The notes beneath the pieces were generated by a model, which had not been told where the DNA came from, searched no databases, and was given only the letters and a program-made list of their open reading frames with translations. From assembly GCA_963767285.1 (NCBI GenBank), contig CAVYDJ010000002.1, positions 124,001-188,000 on the forward strand: a stretch of DNA of 64,000 bases, in the 5' to 3' direction. Shown piece after piece: positions 8,831 to 16,731 of the stretch (the first letter of the stretch is position 1; each line of letters opens with the position of its first letter). The DNA is from WHSW01 sp963767285 (lineage in GTDB: Bacteria > Actinomycetota > Thermoleophilia > Solirubrobacterales > 70-9). Made by a program: the position numbers and the translations under genes.

Positions 8831-10384
8831 CTAGGGCTTGACGGTGATCGTCGCCGTTTGGCTCGACGTCTCCGCCGACGAGGCGGCCGAGACGGTGACC
8901 TTCGCCTTGGCCTTCCATCCGTCCTTCAGCAGGGCGAGCAGCTGGCGCTGCTGCTTGCTCTTCTTGAGCTTGAGCTTCAGCGTCGCCGACCCGCTCGCGG
9001 GCGCGGTGGCGGAGGCGGTCTTGAGCTTGAAGCTCTTCTTCGCCAGGGCGACCCGGTTGCCGCCGGGGCCGCTGGCGTTGATCTTGCCGCCCGCCGTCAG
9101 CTGACACCCGCCGGCCCCGCAGCTCGCGGTGACCGCGAGCTTGCTCAGCTTCTGCTTCGCCGCGGCCTCCGTCTTCAGATCGAGCGGCGGCGGGACGACG
9201 GTGACGCTGATCGTCGAGGTGGCCGCGGCACCGAAGACGTCGGTCACCCGGACCGCGAACGAGTCGGGGCCGCCGTAGCCCGCGGCCGGGGTGTAGGTGA
9301 GCGCCGCGCCGCTGCCGCCGATCGTCCCGTGATCAGGCGGGTCGCTGACCGCGTACGAGAGCGCGTCTCCGTCGCCGTCGGTTCCCGCGATATTCACCGC
9401 CACCGCCTCGCCGGCGGTCGAGACCGCCTGGTTGGCCGTCGTGGGGGCGACGTTGCGGAAGGCCGCGGTCTGGTCGTGCATGCGGTTGCCCTGGCCGGCG
9501 GTGAACCGGTGCATGCAGATGTCGTCGGAGTAGGACATGAAGTTGTCGATGGGATCGGTGGCTCCGCCCGGGCAGCTGTCGGTGGCCGTGCAGCCGTAGT
9601 GCTCGATCGCCTCCGGCTCCGTGTCGGCGACGAAGTCGCCGGACCCGAGGCAGCCGCCCTGGAACGTGTGGTACAGCCCGAGCCAGTGCCCGACCTCGTG
9701 GGTGGCGGTGTCCCCCAGGTTGTACGGCCCCGGCGGGCCGCCGGGCATGCTGTCCTTCTCGATCACGACGCCGTCCATCCGATCGGTGCCCGAGAGCGAG
9801 TAGGGGAACGTCGCCCAGCCCAGCAGCGTGGAGAGCTCGACGATGTAGAGGTTGAGGGAGCGCGCGCCGCCCTCCCGCAGCGCGGTCTTCATCGCCGTCT
9901 CCTCGGGTGTGTCGACCTCGAGCGGCGACCAGGCGGGATTGATCGTCACGTCAGTGTCGATCAGCTCGAAGGTGAAGCCCGAGTTGTCGCCTCCGGTGAG
10001 ACCGCCGAAGCTGTTGTTGAGGACCGCCATCTGATCGGCGATCTGGGCTGGCGGCACGATGCCGACCCCGGGGCTGTCCTGGATCACGTGGATGAAGACC
10101 GGGACGCGCACCTGACCCGTGGCACGGGCCCGCCGGGTGGCCGGCGCGAGCCCTCGCCGGAGCGCCTCGGCGTACGCCTCGTCGACGTTGGGCTCGACCA
10201 CGCCGGCCGCGGCAGCCTGCTCGGACACGCGGGCGGCGGACGGCAGCGGATCGGACAGAGCCAACGGGTCGCAGTCTCCGAGGAACGGCGCCGGGCCGTC
10301 CTCGCCGCTCGCGGCGGCGGGGCACAACGCGACGATCGCGACCACTGACCCCAGAGCCGCCCGCGCGGCCAGCCGAGACTTCAC
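8831..10384 (-). CDS. secreted M43 (pappalysin-type) zinc metalloprotease with Ig-like domain
   Basis: A 517-residue exported metalloprotease. A signal peptide covers about residues 1-27 (MKSRLAARAALGSVVAIVAL, then ASG). The extended zinc motif HEVGHWLGLYH is at about residue 229, with the downstream NFMSYSDD Met-turn typical of the M43 family. Residues about 330-400 form a cadherin/Ig-like domain (DGDGDALSYAVSDPPDHG, YTPAAGYGGPDSFAVRV). The lysine-rich end (about 400-517) looks like another beta-sandwich. Substrate unknown; probably an extracellular peptide-degrading enzyme like the two other large proteases in the window. Upstream, 85 bases separate it from the SDR gene. Confidence 0.9.
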   Translation of the reverse strand: MKSRLAARAALGSVVAIVALCPAAASGEDGPAPFLGDCDPLALSDPLPSAARVSEQAAAAGVVEPNVDEAYAEALRRGLAPATRRARATGQVRVPVFIHVIQDSPGVGIVPPAQIADQMAVLNNSFGGLTGGDNSGFTFELIDTDVTINPAWSPLEVDTPEETAMKTALREGGARSLNLYIVELSTLLGWATFPYSLSGTDRMDGVVIEKDSMPGGPPGPYNLGDTATHEVGHWLGLYHTFQGGCLGSGDFVADTEPEAIEHYGCTATDSCPGGATDPIDNFMSYSDDICMHRFTAGQGNRMHDQTAAFRNVAPTTANQAVSTAGEAVAVNIAGTDGDGDALSYAVSDPPDHGTIGGSGAALTYTPAAGYGGPDSFAVRVTDVFGAAATSTISVTVVPPPLDLKTEAAAKQKLSKLAVTASCGAGGCQLTAGGKINASGPGGNRVALAKKSFKLKTASATAPASGSATLKLKLKKSKQQRQLLALLKDGWKAKAKVTVSAASSAETSSQTATITVKP

Positions 10385-10469
10385 AGGGCGATCCTACTCC
10401 CGCCCCTCGCGCGGGGCGAGCTTTTCGGCGGCCCGGATCCGCAGCCCGCCATCAGGGCCGCGAGCGCCG

Positions 10470-11300
10470 CTAGGTGTACATACCTCCGAATTGTCCGCCG
10501 GTCACGTTCAGGCATTGGCCGTGAACGTAGTTTGAGAGCTCGGAGCACAGGAACAGGACCGGTGCCGCGGCCTCCTCCGGCTGCGCCGGCCGGCCGAGCG
10601 GGATGATCGCCGAGGCCATCGCCCGCATCTGCTCGGGGATCCCGAGGTCGACCTTCTCGCCGGTCGCGGTCTCGAGCTGCTCGCCCTTCTCCTTCGCCTG
10701 CGTCAGGCGGGTCTCGATGAAGCCGAAGGCGACCGCGTTGCAGTTGATCTTGAAGCCGCCCCATTCCTTGGCCAGCGTCTTCGTGAAGCCGACGACGCCC
10801 GCCTTCGCGGCCGAGTAGTTCACCTGGCCGGCGTTGCCCATCGTCCCCGAGATCGAGGAGATGTTGACGATCTTGCGGAACCGCTCGACGCCGTCGGCCT
10901 TCTCGGCCTTCGCCGCTTCGCGCCAGTGCGGAGCGATCGCGCGGACGACGCGGAAGGGGACGATCGTGTGGATGTCGAGCATCGCCTGGAACTGCTCGTC
11001 GGACATCCGGTGGACGACGCCATCCCAGGTGTAGCCGGCGTTGTTGACGATGATGTCGACCTCGCCGAAGGCCTCGACCGCCTTCGCGACCAGCTCGTCG
11101 GGCACGCCGGGCTCGGTCAGGTCGCCGGCGAAGACCGCGGTCTCCCCGTCGATCTCGCCCGCCGCCTGCTCGGCGACGTCGCCGTCGATGTCGTTGATCA
11201 GGACCTTCGCGCCCTCTTTGATGAACAGCTCCGCGGTCGCCCGGCCGATGCCTCGCGCCGAGCCGGTGACGATCGCCGCCTTGCCGTCAAGCAATCCCAT
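10470..11300 (-). CDS. SDR family oxidoreductase, 3-oxoacyl-ACP reductase-like
   Basis: A 276-residue classical SDR. It has TGSARGIG for nucleotide binding (about residue 12), NNAGYT (about 90), the catalytic serine in NISSISG (about 147) and Y-S-A-A-K (about 161), so the full Ser-Tyr-Lys set is present. The C-terminus reads NVTGGQFGGMY. The family reduces 3-oxoacyl or oxidises 3-hydroxyacyl thioesters. With acyl-CoA dehydrogenases on both sides, a beta-oxidation 3-hydroxyacyl-CoA step is plausible, but this is inference. The start ATG (MGLLDGKAAIVTG) places the glycine motif at the usual distance from the N-terminus. Confidence 0.92.
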   Translation of the reverse strand: MGLLDGKAAIVTGSARGIGRATAELFIKEGAKVLINDIDGDVAEQAAGEIDGETAVFAGDLTEPGVPDELVAKAVEAFGEVDIIVNNAGYTWDGVVHRMSDEQFQAMLDIHTIVPFRVVRAIAPHWREAAKAEKADGVERFRKIVNISSISGTMGNAGQVNYSAAKAGVVGFTKTLAKEWGGFKINCNAVAFGFIETRLTQAKEKGEQLETATGEKVDLGIPEQMRAMASAIIPLGRPAQPEEAAAPVLFLCSELSNYVHGQCLNVTGGQFGGMYT

Positions 11301-11375
11301 GTTCTCGATTCACTCCCGTCGATTTGGTGTGTAAACGGCGGGGGACTCTATGGCGTAGGCCGCGGTGGCGCGCCG

Positions 11376-12032
11376 TCAGCGCAGGCGCTCGCTGAGCAGG
11401 CGGCGCAGGGTGGCGAGCGCGTCACGGGCTCCGCCGAGGTGGTCGCGCGCGACCTCGTCGAGGGCATCACGGTTCAGTGTCTTGAGAAATTGCTCGATCT
11501 CGTCCAGTGTCTCCGCGACCTCGTCGGGCAGCACGCGCGTGGCTCGCCGCGTGGCCGGCGCGACGTGGGCGTGCAGCTCGAGCGGGACGCTCGGTCCGAC
11601 GTCGACGCCGCGACCCCGGGCGGCGGCGAGCACGGCCTTGCGGATCTCCGAGAGCGAGGTGCCCTTCTCGACGTAGGCGTCGGCCCCGCGGGCCAGGGCA
11701 CGCCCCGCCATCCGCGCGGCGTCCATCCCCGAGAAGACGATGATCGACATCCGCGGATCGATCTCGCGCAGCTGCGGGATCGCGTCGAGACCATCCATGT
11801 CGGGGAGCGTCAGGTCCAGCATCAGGGCGTCGGGCGCCAGCCTGCGCACGACCTCGAAGCACTCCTGCGCGCTGCTCGCCTCGCCGAGCACCCGCAGCCG
11901 CAGATCCTGCTCGAGCCCGTAGCGCGTCAGCTCCCGCAGGTCCGGCATGTCGTCGCAGAGGACGATCCCGATCGTGTGCCCGTCGCCTCGCACGGGGGCC
12001 GGGCCCGTCCCACGCTCCCACGTTGCATCCAT
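11376..12032 (-). CDS. orphan response-regulator receiver protein without recognisable output domain
   Basis: A 218-residue protein. Residues about 20-140 are a CheY/NarL-type receiver: acidic pair in VLCDDMPDL, phospho-acceptor aspartate in LMLDLTLPDMDG, conserved Ser in VFSGMD and Lys in YVEKG. The remaining 75 or so residues are helical, with no LuxR-type helix-turn-helix I can recognise, so output may be by protein contact. No histidine kinase is adjacent. The start used is the ATG giving MDATWERG; the open frame runs further upstream but would overlap the acyl-CoA dehydrogenase gene, whose stop is 63 bases away. Confidence 0.85.
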   Translation of the reverse strand: MDATWERGTGPAPVRGDGHTIGIVLCDDMPDLRELTRYGLEQDLRLRVLGEASSAQECFEVVRRLAPDALMLDLTLPDMDGLDAIPQLREIDPRMSIIVFSGMDAARMAGRALARGADAYVEKGTSLSEIRKAVLAAARGRGVDVGPSVPLELHAHVAPATRRATRVLPDEVAETLDEIEQFLKTLNRDALDEVARDHLGGARDALATLRRLLSERLR

Positions 12033-12094
12033 GCAGGCGGTAGTTAACCGTGATCCGCGGTCGGGCGCGTCAAATTTCCGTCCAGTCCGTCCGG

Positions 12095-13273
12095 CTACAG
12101 CCCGAGCTGCTTGCCGAGGATCTCCTTCATCACCTCGTCGGTGCCGCCGCCGATCGGCCCGAGACGAGCGTCGCGCAGGGCCCGCTCGACCCCGTATTCG
12201 CGCATGTAGCCGTAGCCGCCGAGGATCTGCACGCACTCGTCCGCGACCTCGACGCAGGCCCGCTGGGTGTAGAGCTTCGCCTTCGTGACGTCGGCGATCA
12301 CGTCCTCGCCCGCCAGCCACCTGCGCAGCGCGTGGTACGTGAGGGCACGGCCGACCTCGGCCTTGACGCCGATCTCCGCGATCTTGTGGCGGATCGCCTG
12401 GAACTTGCCGATCGGACGGCCGAACGCTTCGCGCTCGCCCGCGTACTCGATCGCGACGCCGAGCAGCCGCCGCATCGCGCCGACCGCGCCGAGCGACATC
12501 GAGAGTCGTTCCCAGGCGAAGTTCTCCATCACCAGGTAGAAGCCGCGGTTCTCGTCGCCGAGCAGGTTCTCGTCCGGGACCTCGACGTCGGTGAACGAGA
12601 GCTCGCCGGTGTCGGAGGAGTGCCAGCCCATCTTCTCCAGCTTCGTCACGACCTCGTAGCCGGGCATGTCGCGCTCGAGGAGCAGGAACGAGAGCCCCTG
12701 ATGGCCGCCGCCCTCGGTCGTCTTCACCGCGCAGACCAGGAAGTCGGCGCGGACGCCGTTGGTGATGAACGTCTTCGAGCCGTTGACGACGTAGCCGCCG
12801 TCGACCTTGCGCGCGAACGTCCGGATCGAGGCCACGTCAGAGCCGGCGCCCGGCTCGGTGATCCCGAGCGCCGCGATCCGCTCGCCGCGGATCGCCGGGC
12901 GCAGGAAGCGCTCGTGCTGGTCCGGGGTGCCGAACTTGAACACCGGCGGGGTGGCGATCGCGGTCTGCGCGCCGAGGCCGGCGCCGACGCCGCCGGAGGC
13001 GCCGGCCGCCGCCAGCTCCTCGGCCCAGACGGCGTCGTGGACGTAGTCGCCGCCCTGGCCGCCGAGCTCCTCCGGGTACTTGAGCCCCAGGAAGCCGAGC
13101 TCGCCGGCCCGGGTGTAGAGCTCGCGGGGGAACTCGCGCGCCGTCTCCCACTCGTCGACGTTGGGCGCGATCTCCTCGCGCACCCACCGGTGGATGGTCT
13201 CCCGCAGCTGCGTGTGCTCGTCCATGAACGGCGGCAGGATGGCCCGCTCGCCGCTGTCCTTGACCACGCTCAC
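12095..13273 (-). CDS. acyl-CoA dehydrogenase
   Basis: A 392-residue acyl-CoA dehydrogenase with GITEPGAGSDVASI, YVVNGSKTFITNG and the C-terminal QILGGYGYMREYGVERALRD block, then GGTDEVMKEI where the catalytic-site loop lies. It is of the same subtype as the gene at 19350-20558. The start is uncertain: the GTG at 13273 gives an N-terminus of about 16 residues before MDEHTQLRETIHRW, matching the length of the paralogue; ATG at 13225 is an alternative. Neither has a clear ribosome binding site. A weak TTGCAC/TTAGCG promoter-like pair with 17-base spacing ends 8 bases before the GTG, suggesting a leaderless start. Confidence 0.92.
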   Translation of the reverse strand: MSVVKDSGERAILPPFMDEHTQLRETIHRWVREEIAPNVDEWETAREFPRELYTRAGELGFLGLKYPEELGGQGGDYVHDAVWAEELAAAGASGGVGAGLGAQTAIATPPVFKFGTPDQHERFLRPAIRGERIAALGITEPGAGSDVASIRTFARKVDGGYVVNGSKTFITNGVRADFLVCAVKTTEGGGHQGLSFLLLERDMPGYEVVTKLEKMGWHSSDTGELSFTDVEVPDENLLGDENRGFYLVMENFAWERLSMSLGAVGAMRRLLGVAIEYAGEREAFGRPIGKFQAIRHKIAEIGVKAEVGRALTYHALRRWLAGEDVIADVTKAKLYTQRACVEVADECVQILGGYGYMREYGVERALRDARLGPIGGGTDEVMKEILGKQLGL

Positions 13274-13342
13274 GCGCGACACGCTAACCGCGGAGCACGC
13301 GAGCGTGCAACCACGGCCTGCCGACGTTGTTGAATAGGGGTA

Positions 13343-14119
13343 GTGACGACCACGCAGCAACCTCCGACCCCGCCTCCGGCGGCCGGCCCGCCATGCGCCA
13401 ATTGCGGCGCCCCGCTGGCCCCCGACCAGCGCTACTGCCTCAGCTGCGGCACGCGTCGCGGCGATCCCCGCGTGCCCGCCGAGCCCACCACCACCCCCGC
13501 GACCGCCGCACCGGCCGCGGTCGAGCCATCGGATCGGCGGCCCGCCGACGTCTCACCGCTTGCGGCGGTGATCGGGATCGCCCTGCTCGGCGGGATGCTG
13601 CTGATCGGGGTCTTGATCGGTCGCGAGAGCGGCAGCGACGAGCCCGCTCCGGCGCCGGTCGTCCAGGTCGGCGAGGCAACCTCCGGTGAGGCGACCACGC
13701 CGGCGACGCCGCCGACGCCGGAGTCGCCCCCCGCCGGCGACGACGCGGCGGGCGCGATCACGAGCGAGTGGCCGGCGGGCACCGACGGGTTCACGGTTCA
13801 GATCAGCAGCACGCCGAAGGCAGAAGCCACGCCGGAGGGCATCGAGTCTTCGAAGCAGGGAGCGATAGACCAGGGTGCGATCGACGCGGCGGTGCTCGAC
13901 TCCGATCTCTACTCGAGCCTGCCGCCGGGCCAGTACGTGATCTACGCCGGCGTCTACACGGACCGCAAGTCCGCCGAGGCGGGCCTGAAGGGGCTCGGCA
14001 AGAACTTCGCCGCGGCGACCGTGATCGAGGTCTCGAACGGCGGCCGATCGGCCGCCGGCGAGGCCCCGGCGCTGCCGGATGACGAGCTCTCACCCGAGGT
14101 CGGGGGAGGCGAGAAGTGA
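13343..14119 (+). CDS. zinc-ribbon, single-pass membrane protein with SPOR-like C-terminus
   Basis: A 258-residue protein starting at GTG. Two CxxC pairs (CANCGAPLAPDQRYCLSCG, residues about 18-36) form an N-terminal zinc ribbon. A proline/threonine-rich linker, one membrane segment (SPLAAVIGIALLGGMLLIGVLI, about 73-94) and an acidic, threonine-rich outer part follow. Residues about 145-235 (GFTVQISSTPK, then QYVIYAGVYTDRKSAEAGLKGL) have the look of a SPOR-like peptidoglycan-binding fold, though I cannot prove this. Function unknown. It is the first gene of a three-gene operon joined by two GTGA overlaps, and diverges from the acyl-CoA dehydrogenase gene. Confidence 0.8.
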   Translation: MTTTQQPPTPPPAAGPPCANCGAPLAPDQRYCLSCGTRRGDPRVPAEPTTTPATAAPAAVEPSDRRPADVSPLAAVIGIALLGGMLLIGVLIGRESGSDEPAPAPVVQVGEATSGEATTPATPPTPESPPAGDDAAGAITSEWPAGTDGFTVQISSTPKAEATPEGIESSKQGAIDQGAIDAAVLDSDLYSSLPPGQYVIYAGVYTDRKSAEAGLKGLGKNFAAATVIEVSNGGRSAAGEAPALPDDELSPEVGGGEK

Positions 14120-14619
14120 CTCCGAGCCGGATCGAGCGACTGAAGCAGTCCTTCAAGCCGCGGCCCCGGCGGGGCGCGGCGCCGCAGCCGGCTGCACCGG
14201 CGCAGGGCCAGGCGGCAGCACCGCCCGCCGCGGGCCCGGCGCCCGGCGTTGCCCCGCCCCCGGCTGCGCCCAACGCCGCGCCGCCGCCAGCCGCCGCGAA
14301 CGAGCTTGCGGCGCGCCGCGAGCAGCTCGCCGGCCGCTACCGCGAGCTGCAGTCCGACCTCGGCGGCCTCGTCTACGAGATGGCGCTCCGCGACCAGTTC
14401 CGCCTCGACATCGTCCTTCGCCGCGCGACCGAGCTGCAGGCCGTCGACGCCGAGCTCACCGCCGTCGAGCAGGCGCTCGGGCTCGCGCCGCCGGCCCCGC
14501 CGGGGAATACGTGTCCCACGTGCGGGGCCGCGGCTTTGGCCGGGACCGCCTACTGCGGTCAGTGCGGAGCGCCCATGCGCCCCGCCGCCGCGCCGGCTAC
14601 GCCGGGGGCGCCGCGGTGA
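14116..14619 (+). CDS. Ala/Pro-rich protein with C-terminal zinc ribbon
   Basis: A 167-residue protein of unknown function. The N-terminal 65 residues are basic then alanine/proline-rich and probably disordered. Residues about 65-125 are a predicted coiled coil (ELAARREQLAGRYRELQSDL, ATELQAVDAELTAVEQAL). The C-terminus carries a zinc ribbon, CPTCGAAALAGTAYCGQCG. It starts at a GTG overlapping the previous stop by 4 bases (GTGA) and ends in the same kind of overlap with the next gene, so the three products are likely made together. The zinc ribbon resembles the one in the upstream membrane protein. Confidence 0.78.
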   Translation: MTPSRIERLKQSFKPRPRRGAAPQPAAPAQGQAAAPPAAGPAPGVAPPPAAPNAAPPPAAANELAARREQLAGRYRELQSDLGGLVYEMALRDQFRLDIVLRRATELQAVDAELTAVEQALGLAPPAPPGNTCPTCGAAALAGTAYCGQCGAPMRPAAAPATPGAPR

Positions 14620-15848
14620 AGCTGCCCGGCAAGCTGGTCCGCGGATCGATCCGTCCTGACCGCGCCTCGTTTGCCAGCTTCGCCTCGCTGCGCTGGGCGG
14701 CGCTGCCGGTCGTCGATCGCCGCTGGACGGCGCCGATGGCGGCCGCGGCGCTCGGCTTCGGCCTCTTCGTCGGCGTCGCGATCGGACCGGGGACGCAGGG
14801 CACCGAGGGGGCGTCCGGGCCGTTGACGGTCCAGGTTCCCGAGCAACCCGCCGAGCCCGCACCATCGGCACCACCGGCCGGACAGGCGGGCGGCTCCGCG
14901 GAGGAACAAGGTGCCGGGGGCGGGTCCGGCGGAGGAGGAGCAGGAGGGGCATCGGCCCCGCCCGTCTCGCCGCCACCCGAGTTTCCGTCGACGAGCCCTT
15001 CGCCACCGATCACCACGCCGCCGATCTCGCCCACGCCGTCCACGCCTCCGATCTCAACCGGCGGGACCGGGGCCGGCACCACGACGCCGGTGCAGCCGGT
15101 CGAGGAGCCGACAACGGAGCTCGCGGGAACGGTGATCCACATCAACCCGGAGGCGGCCAGCTACACGATCGCCGACGACGGCGGGCTGATCGCCATCCAC
15201 AGTCACCACCCGCCCAACCTGGGCAAGTCGATCGAGGTCGAGGCGCAGCGGCTCGCGAACGGCACCTACGCCGAGGCCGGCAACCGCGACGAGGGCGGCA
15301 GCGCGGGGCAGGTCTCGTTCGGCGGCACGGTCAGCTTCAGTGACTCGCGGACCGCCGCATATACGGTCTCGGCTCCGGGTGTTTCGCTGCTCGTGCGCGG
15401 GAGCGCCGGCCATCTGCCGGAGCTCGGGGACGATGTCGAGGTCCGGGTCCGGATCGCCGACAGCGCCGAGCCGCTGCCCGCGCATCCGGCGGGCGATGAA
15501 GGTTGCGGCCACCCGCCGGGGCTGCCGAGGGCGCCGAGGAAGGCGCTCGAGCAGGTCAGCCTGAAGATCGCCGAGGGCGAGCCGGCATCGGTCACGGACG
15601 TCGAGGGAATCGTCGAGGGCGTCTGCCGCAAGGACTCGAAGCTGATCGTCAGCGCCGACGACCTGCGCGAGTCGGGTCGCGACATCGCCCTGTCAGTGCC
15701 CGAGGGGATCAAGCTCGGGAAGATCGGCAACGGCGACGTGCTGCGCATGACCGCAACGATCCGCGACGGCGGGTCGCTCGAGCTGAGCACGGTCGCGGGC
15801 GACAGAGGCGGCAAGGGCGCCGACGACCCGGACCTGGTCCAGCCCTAG
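14616..15848 (+). CDS. membrane-anchored protein with proline-rich stalk and OB-like outer domains
   Basis: A 410-residue protein of unknown function, starting at GTG in a GTGA overlap with the preceding stop. After a basic cytoplasmic N-terminus comes one membrane segment (APMAAAALGFGLFVGVAIG, about residues 38-56), then about 110 residues rich in Pro, Gly and Ser that look like a wall-spanning stalk. The outer part holds two similar beta-rich modules (LAGTVIHINPEAASYTIADD and VSFGGTVSFSDSRTAAYTVS) of the kind that occur in DUF5666-like proteins, then a third segment VTDVEGIVEGVCRKDSKLIV. Its stop shares a CTAG with the convergent SnoaL-type gene. Confidence 0.78.
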   Translation: MKLPGKLVRGSIRPDRASFASFASLRWAALPVVDRRWTAPMAAAALGFGLFVGVAIGPGTQGTEGASGPLTVQVPEQPAEPAPSAPPAGQAGGSAEEQGAGGGSGGGGAGGASAPPVSPPPEFPSTSPSPPITTPPISPTPSTPPISTGGTGAGTTTPVQPVEEPTTELAGTVIHINPEAASYTIADDGGLIAIHSHHPPNLGKSIEVEAQRLANGTYAEAGNRDEGGSAGQVSFGGTVSFSDSRTAAYTVSAPGVSLLVRGSAGHLPELGDDVEVRVRIADSAEPLPAHPAGDEGCGHPPGLPRAPRKALEQVSLKIAEGEPASVTDVEGIVEGVCRKDSKLIVSADDLRESGRDIALSVPEGIKLGKIGNGDVLRMTATIRDGGSLELSTVAGDRGGKGADDPDLVQP

Positions 15849-16267
15849 ATGGTCGCTTCGTCGAGCACCGTGTAGCCGCGGCCTGCGTGGTCGAAGCCGA
15901 GCAGGTCGCCCTGGGGGTTGCGGGCGTCGCCGTGGTGGTAGGCGCGAACCTCGGCGATCCGCCCGCCCTCGAGCCGGAACCACTCGGTGCCTCGGTTGAG
16001 CCGGCGGTCTCCCGACTTCGGGTCGCGCCACGTCATCGTCCACTCGATCACCGCCTCGTCGCCGTCGGCGAGCCCGTGCTCGAACCACCACTGCCCCTCG
16101 ATGCTGTCGATCGCCCAGCGCGCGTTCTCGGCGATCTCGCGGCCATGGTGGGGGCCGAGCCGGGTGTAGTAGTGCGTCGCGTCGTCGGTGAAGTGCGAGG
16201 CGATCAGGTCGACGTCAGCGGTGTTGAGCGCCTCGTAATAGCTGCGGATGTGGGCGAGTGTGTCGAT
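15845..16267 (-). CDS. SnoaL/NTF2-like family protein, apparent non-canonical ATC start
   Basis: About 140 residues of a cone-shaped NTF2/SnoaL fold: HIRSYYEALNTADVDLIASH at the N-terminus, THYYTRLGPHHGREIAENAR, WWFEHGLADGDEAVIEWTMT, and the closing strand FRLEGGRIAEVRAYHHG. Members act as small-molecule isomerases, cyclases or binding proteins; the ligand here is unknown. The fold needs the upstream residues, yet no ATG, GTG or TTG exists in frame between the stop at 16289-16291 and a GTG at 16051 that would delete half the domain. An ATC at 16265-16267 lies 8 bases after a perfect GGAGG (16276-16280 complement), so initiation there is proposed. It diverges from the DGPF gene. Confidence 0.75.
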   Translation of the reverse strand: MDTLAHIRSYYEALNTADVDLIASHFTDDATHYYTRLGPHHGREIAENARWAIDSIEGQWWFEHGLADGDEAVIEWTMTWRDPKSGDRRLNRGTEWFRLEGGRIAEVRAYHHGDARNPQGDLLGFDHAGRGYTVLDEATI

Positions 16268-16338
16268 CTCGGGACCCTCCGTTCGTCGTTAGGGTGAAGC
16301 GGCGGTAAATAGCGCTGCGAAACGCCGAGGAGGCAACG

Positions 16339-16731
16339 ATGAAGTACATGCTGATTATCGCCGGCCACGAGGGTGGCTGGGAGGACCGGAGCCCCGAGGA
16401 GGCGAAGGCCGAGATGGGCCGCTGGTTCGCCTACACGCAGGAGCTCGAGGAAGCCGGGGCGCTGGTCGCCGGCGAGGGCCTGCAGGAGAGCGCCACCGCG
16501 ACCACCGTGCGGATCGGCGACGACGGCGAGCGCGTCGTCACCGACGGCCCCTTCGCCGAGACCAAGGAGCAGGTCGGCGGCTTCTACGTGATCGACGTCG
16601 CCAACCTCGACGAGGCGCTCGAGTGGGCGAAGAAGATCCCGGCCCGGGCCGGGATGATCGAGGTCCGGCCGGTCATGGACTACTCGGTGCCGGGCGAGGA
16701 GGAGGCCGTCGCCGCGGAGGCCTCCTCGTAG
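16339..16731 (+). CDS. YCII/DGPF-domain protein
   Basis: A 130-residue protein of the YCII-related (DGPF) family. The diagnostic stretch VVTDGPFAETKEQVGGFYVI is present at about residues 65-84, and the N-terminal strand MKYMLIIAGHEG is typical. The ATG follows GAGGAGG at ideal spacing. Genes of this family are known to sit beside ECF42-group sigma factors, and such a gene follows immediately here, so the two probably form a regulatory or detoxifying unit. The biochemical activity of DGPF proteins is not settled. The 71 bases upstream, shared with the divergent SnoaL gene, must hold both promoters. Confidence 0.92.
   Translation: MKYMLIIAGHEGGWEDRSPEEAKAEMGRWFAYTQELEEAGALVAGEGLQESATATTVRIGDDGERVVTDGPFAETKEQVGGFYVIDVANLDEALEWAKKIPARAGMIEVRPVMDYSVPGEEEAVAAEASS

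Noticed and set aside
10395..10430. CGCCCC-TCGCGC-GGGGCG hairpin followed by CTTTT as a terminator
   Set aside because: The T-run lies on the plus strand, while the genes on both sides are transcribed on the minus strand.
3925..13345. GAATAGGGG shared by the upstream regions of the carboxypeptidase (about 3934) and the zinc-ribbon operon (about 13332)
   Set aside because: Nine bases shared at two sites is within chance expectation, and no second promoter element lines up with it.
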